From assembly GCA_947306035.1 (NCBI GenBank), contig CAMZFG010000074.1, positions 1 through 5,824 on the forward strand: a stretch of DNA of 5,824 bases. Reading direction: 5' to 3'. The notes under the pieces are model-generated. The model did no database searches, was not told where the DNA came from, and was given only the letters and a program-made list of their open reading frames with translations. Shown here in pieces: positions 4,727 through 5,824 of the stretch (positions are counted from its first letter, which is position 1; the number at the start of each line of letters is the position of its first letter). This DNA comes from an uncultured Clostridia bacterium. Its GTDB lineage: Bacteria > Bacillota > Clostridia > Oscillospirales > CAG-272. The translations under genes and the position numbers were made by a program.

Positions 4727-4889
4727 CATACCGTTGCGGCACTTTTTGCCAAAGCAGAAAAAGGGTGCGGCCATGCGCCCTCTCGTCACGAAGATCGCCG
4801 TGCGGCAGGCGTGACAGCCCGCCGACAGTTGTCCGCCTTGAAATTTACAAATTATTTACATGTGCGCACGCCCACGCGCGTGCAAAATA
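4727..4889. other. Intergenic region with several small hairpins, no gene supported
   Basis: Between the terminator and the next promoter. Visible inverted repeats on the + strand are GGCA/TGCC (4738-4750), AGGGTGC/GCGCCCT with one G-U pair (4762-4781), GTCACG/CGTGAC (4785-4790 with 4810-4815) and GACA/TGTC (4824-4833). On the minus strand the second hairpin is followed by TTTTT but contains a C-A mismatch, so it is only a weak terminator candidate. No open frame with a ribosome binding site is found. Confidence 0.4.
4862..4880. repeat. Dispersed intergenic GC-alternating repeat, copy 2
   Basis: GTGCGCACGCCCACGCGCG differs from 2988-3006 at one base. It contains the palindrome GTGCGCAC and, with the next bases, an inverted repeat GCACGC/GCGTGC. 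It occupies the place of the -35 region of the promoter for the LCP-like gene, so it could be a regulator-binding site. Confidence 0.5.
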
Positions 4890-4898
4890 TGATATAAT
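4890..4898 (+). promoter_or_regulatory. Extended -10 promoter of the LCP-like lipoprotein gene
   Basis: TGATATAAT is a perfect extended -10 (TGnTATAAT). No -35 hexamer is seen 17 bases upstream, where the GC-rich repeat lies instead. A second similar element, TGCTATAAC, follows at 4900-4908. The start would be near 4905, leaving a leader of about 60 nt. Confidence 0.65.
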
Positions 4899-4965
4899 AT
4901 GCTATAACCTTGTTTGCGTGGGTTCACATTACGCAAAAATAAGCAACAACATAAGGAGAACTACC

Positions 4966-5824
4966 ATGGTCAAATCATCTTTTGCCGCTAAAACCGTTGC
5001 TCTCGTGCTGGCCGCGCTGCTTTGCGCCGCGTGCCTTCTGACGCTCGCCGCCTGCAAGAAAAAGGGCGGTAATGAAGTCGACGTCGAAAACGGCGCCGAC
5101 GCCGCCGTCACCAACCGCGAGACCGACGGCCAGAAGTACACCTTTGACAGCGACTGCGAACTGTTCGTGCTGATCGGCGTGGACGAAGGCAGCTGCACCG
5201 ATCCCGACGGTCACGAACTGGGCGGCGGCCGTGCCAACGCCGTTTTCGTCGCCTCCGCCAACACCCGCACCCCGAAGATCGACCTGATCCAGCTCGACCA
5301 GAACACCATGGTCGAAATGAAGACCTTTGATCGTTGGGGCCTTTCCGCCGGCAAGACCGTGGCGCAGCTTTCGCTGGCCTACGCCTACGGCGACGGTGAC
5401 ACCGAGAGCGCTCTGAACGTGGTGGGCGCCGTCAAAGCGCTGACCGGTCTGCCCGTTGACAGCTACGTGACCATCAACAGCGCCGCCATGGCCGACCTGG
5501 TCCGTCTGTCCGGCGCCGTGACCGTGACGACCGACGACGGCAACGTCACGCTGACCACCGCCGACCAATTCCAGGACTTCCTGCGTGAGCAGGGCTTCGG
5601 CATCAAAGCCAACGAAAAACGTATGGCCCGTATGCGTGCCTTTGTGCCCGCTTTCTTCAGCGCGCTCAAAGCCGCCAACGCCGAACCTTCCGCGCTGGGC
5701 AACAACATCAAATCCAACATTGCCGTGGGCGAAAAATTTGCCGCTTACAAATCTTACGAACTGAACACGCCCGTCAAAGCCCTCGAGGGTCAATCCCAGC
5801 TTGTGGGCGACTTTGTGGAATTCA
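4966..5824 (+). CDS. Lipoprotein with degenerate LytR-CpsA-Psr (LCP)-like domain, 3' end cut by window edge
   Basis: 286 codons are open from ATG at 4966 to the right edge; AAGGAG lies 7 bases before the ATG. Residues 1-30 are a lipoprotein signal with lipobox LAAC (Cys30), so the protein should be tethered to the outer face of the membrane. A Lys/Gly and acidic linker follows. From about residue 66 the layout follows an LCP domain: FVLIGVDEGS (67-76), GGGRANAVFV (86-95, at the usual GRSDT site), KIDLIQLDQNT (104-114, at the usual PRDT site), LSLAYAYGDG (135-144), VDSYVTINSAAMADLVRLSG (164-183) and a later block with FLREQGF (205-211) and RMARMRAF (219-226). LCP enzymes attach teichoic acids or other glycopolymers to peptidoglycan. 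Arg89 is kept, but the usual Asp of GRSD is Asn91 and the Arg-Asp of PRD is Gln112-Asn113. Ligase activity is therefore doubtful; a lectin-like or regulatory wall role is inferred. The gene is alone in view after its own promoter. Confidence 0.87.
   Translation, partial: MVKSSFAAKTVALVLAALLCAACLLTLAACKKKGGNEVDVENGADAAVTNRETDGQKYTFDSDCELFVLIGVDEGSCTDPDGHELGGGRANAVFVASANTRTPKIDLIQLDQNTMVEMKTFDRWGLSAGKTVAQLSLAYAYGDGDTESALNVVGAVKALTGLPVDSYVTINSAAMADLVRLSGAVTVTTDDGNVTLTTADQFQDFLREQGFGIKANEKRMARMRAFVPAFFSALKAANAEPSALGNNIKSNIAVGEKFAAYKSYELNTPVKALEGQSQLVGDFVEF

Noticed and set aside
4758..4781. Minus-strand intrinsic terminator
   Set aside because: The stem has a C-A mismatch on that strand and there is no minus-strand gene upstream that needs termination; mentioned only as weak support for a possible small RNA.
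4975..5793. 272-codon open frame on the minus strand
   Set aside because: Antisense of the LCP-like lipoprotein gene, whose + frame has a ribosome binding site, a lipobox and LCP-type blocks.

Overview
The window looks like chromosomal DNA from a moderately GC-rich Clostridia-type Firmicute, probably an Oscillospiraceae-like gut lineage. This is an inference from several signs: strong AGGAG-type ribosome binding sites, near-consensus sigma-A promoters in AT-rich gaps between GC-rich genes, an exported protein with a SipW-type signal peptide (the ..TSTFAWFS.. motif), a class I cyclic di-GMP riboswitch, an ECF transporter S component, and a LytR-CpsA-Psr-like lipoprotein. No rRNA, tRNA, insertion sequence, phage gene or CRISPR array was seen. 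Six protein genes are supported, two of them cut by the window edges.

Left part (positions 1 to about 2757, all read leftward): this is the most interesting region. A near-perfect promoter (TTGACA, 17 bases, TAGAAT; 2729-2757) starts a leader of about 150 nt. The leader contains a class I cyclic di-GMP (GEMM-I) aptamer (2630-2704), and its closing-stem 3' strand is shared with the 5' arm of an intrinsic terminator (2585-2638). The simplest reading is a genetic ON switch: ligand binding keeps the terminator from forming. Behind it lie three genes in series. The first is a soluble protein with a degenerate EAL (cyclic di-GMP phosphodiesterase-like) fold that lacks most catalytic residues (1774-2565). 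One base further on is a membrane-anchored protein with an extracellular domain (1053-1772). Last is a Ser/Thr/Asn-rich exported protein with a SipW-type signal peptide that runs off the left edge (1-964). The second and third share a C-terminal motif, [IL]W[IL]EG[NE]DxxC. I infer a cyclic di-GMP-controlled surface or matrix (TasA-like) operon that carries its own EAL-derived, probably non-enzymatic, protein.

Middle part (2758-3026): a non-coding gap of about 270 bp. It ends in a 13-bp perfect palindromic hairpin and a second GC-rich hairpin just after the stop of the next gene. Next comes an aldose 1-epimerase (galactose mutarotase-like) gene, also read leftward (3027-3899), with its own promoter. 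It is divergent from a rightward gene for an ECF transporter S component (4062-4679), which has its own consensus promoter and a clear intrinsic terminator (4699-4726).

Right part (4727-5824): a gap of about 240 bp with several small hairpins. It also holds a 19-bp GC-rich sequence nearly identical to part of the palindrome at 2970-3000, placed just upstream of an extended -10 promoter. That promoter drives a lipoprotein with a LytR-CpsA-Psr-like domain in which the usual Arg-Asp pair is Gln-Asn; the gene runs off the right edge. The window therefore contains two proteins, one EAL-like and one LCP-like, that keep a recognisable enzyme fold but have lost signature catalytic residues.
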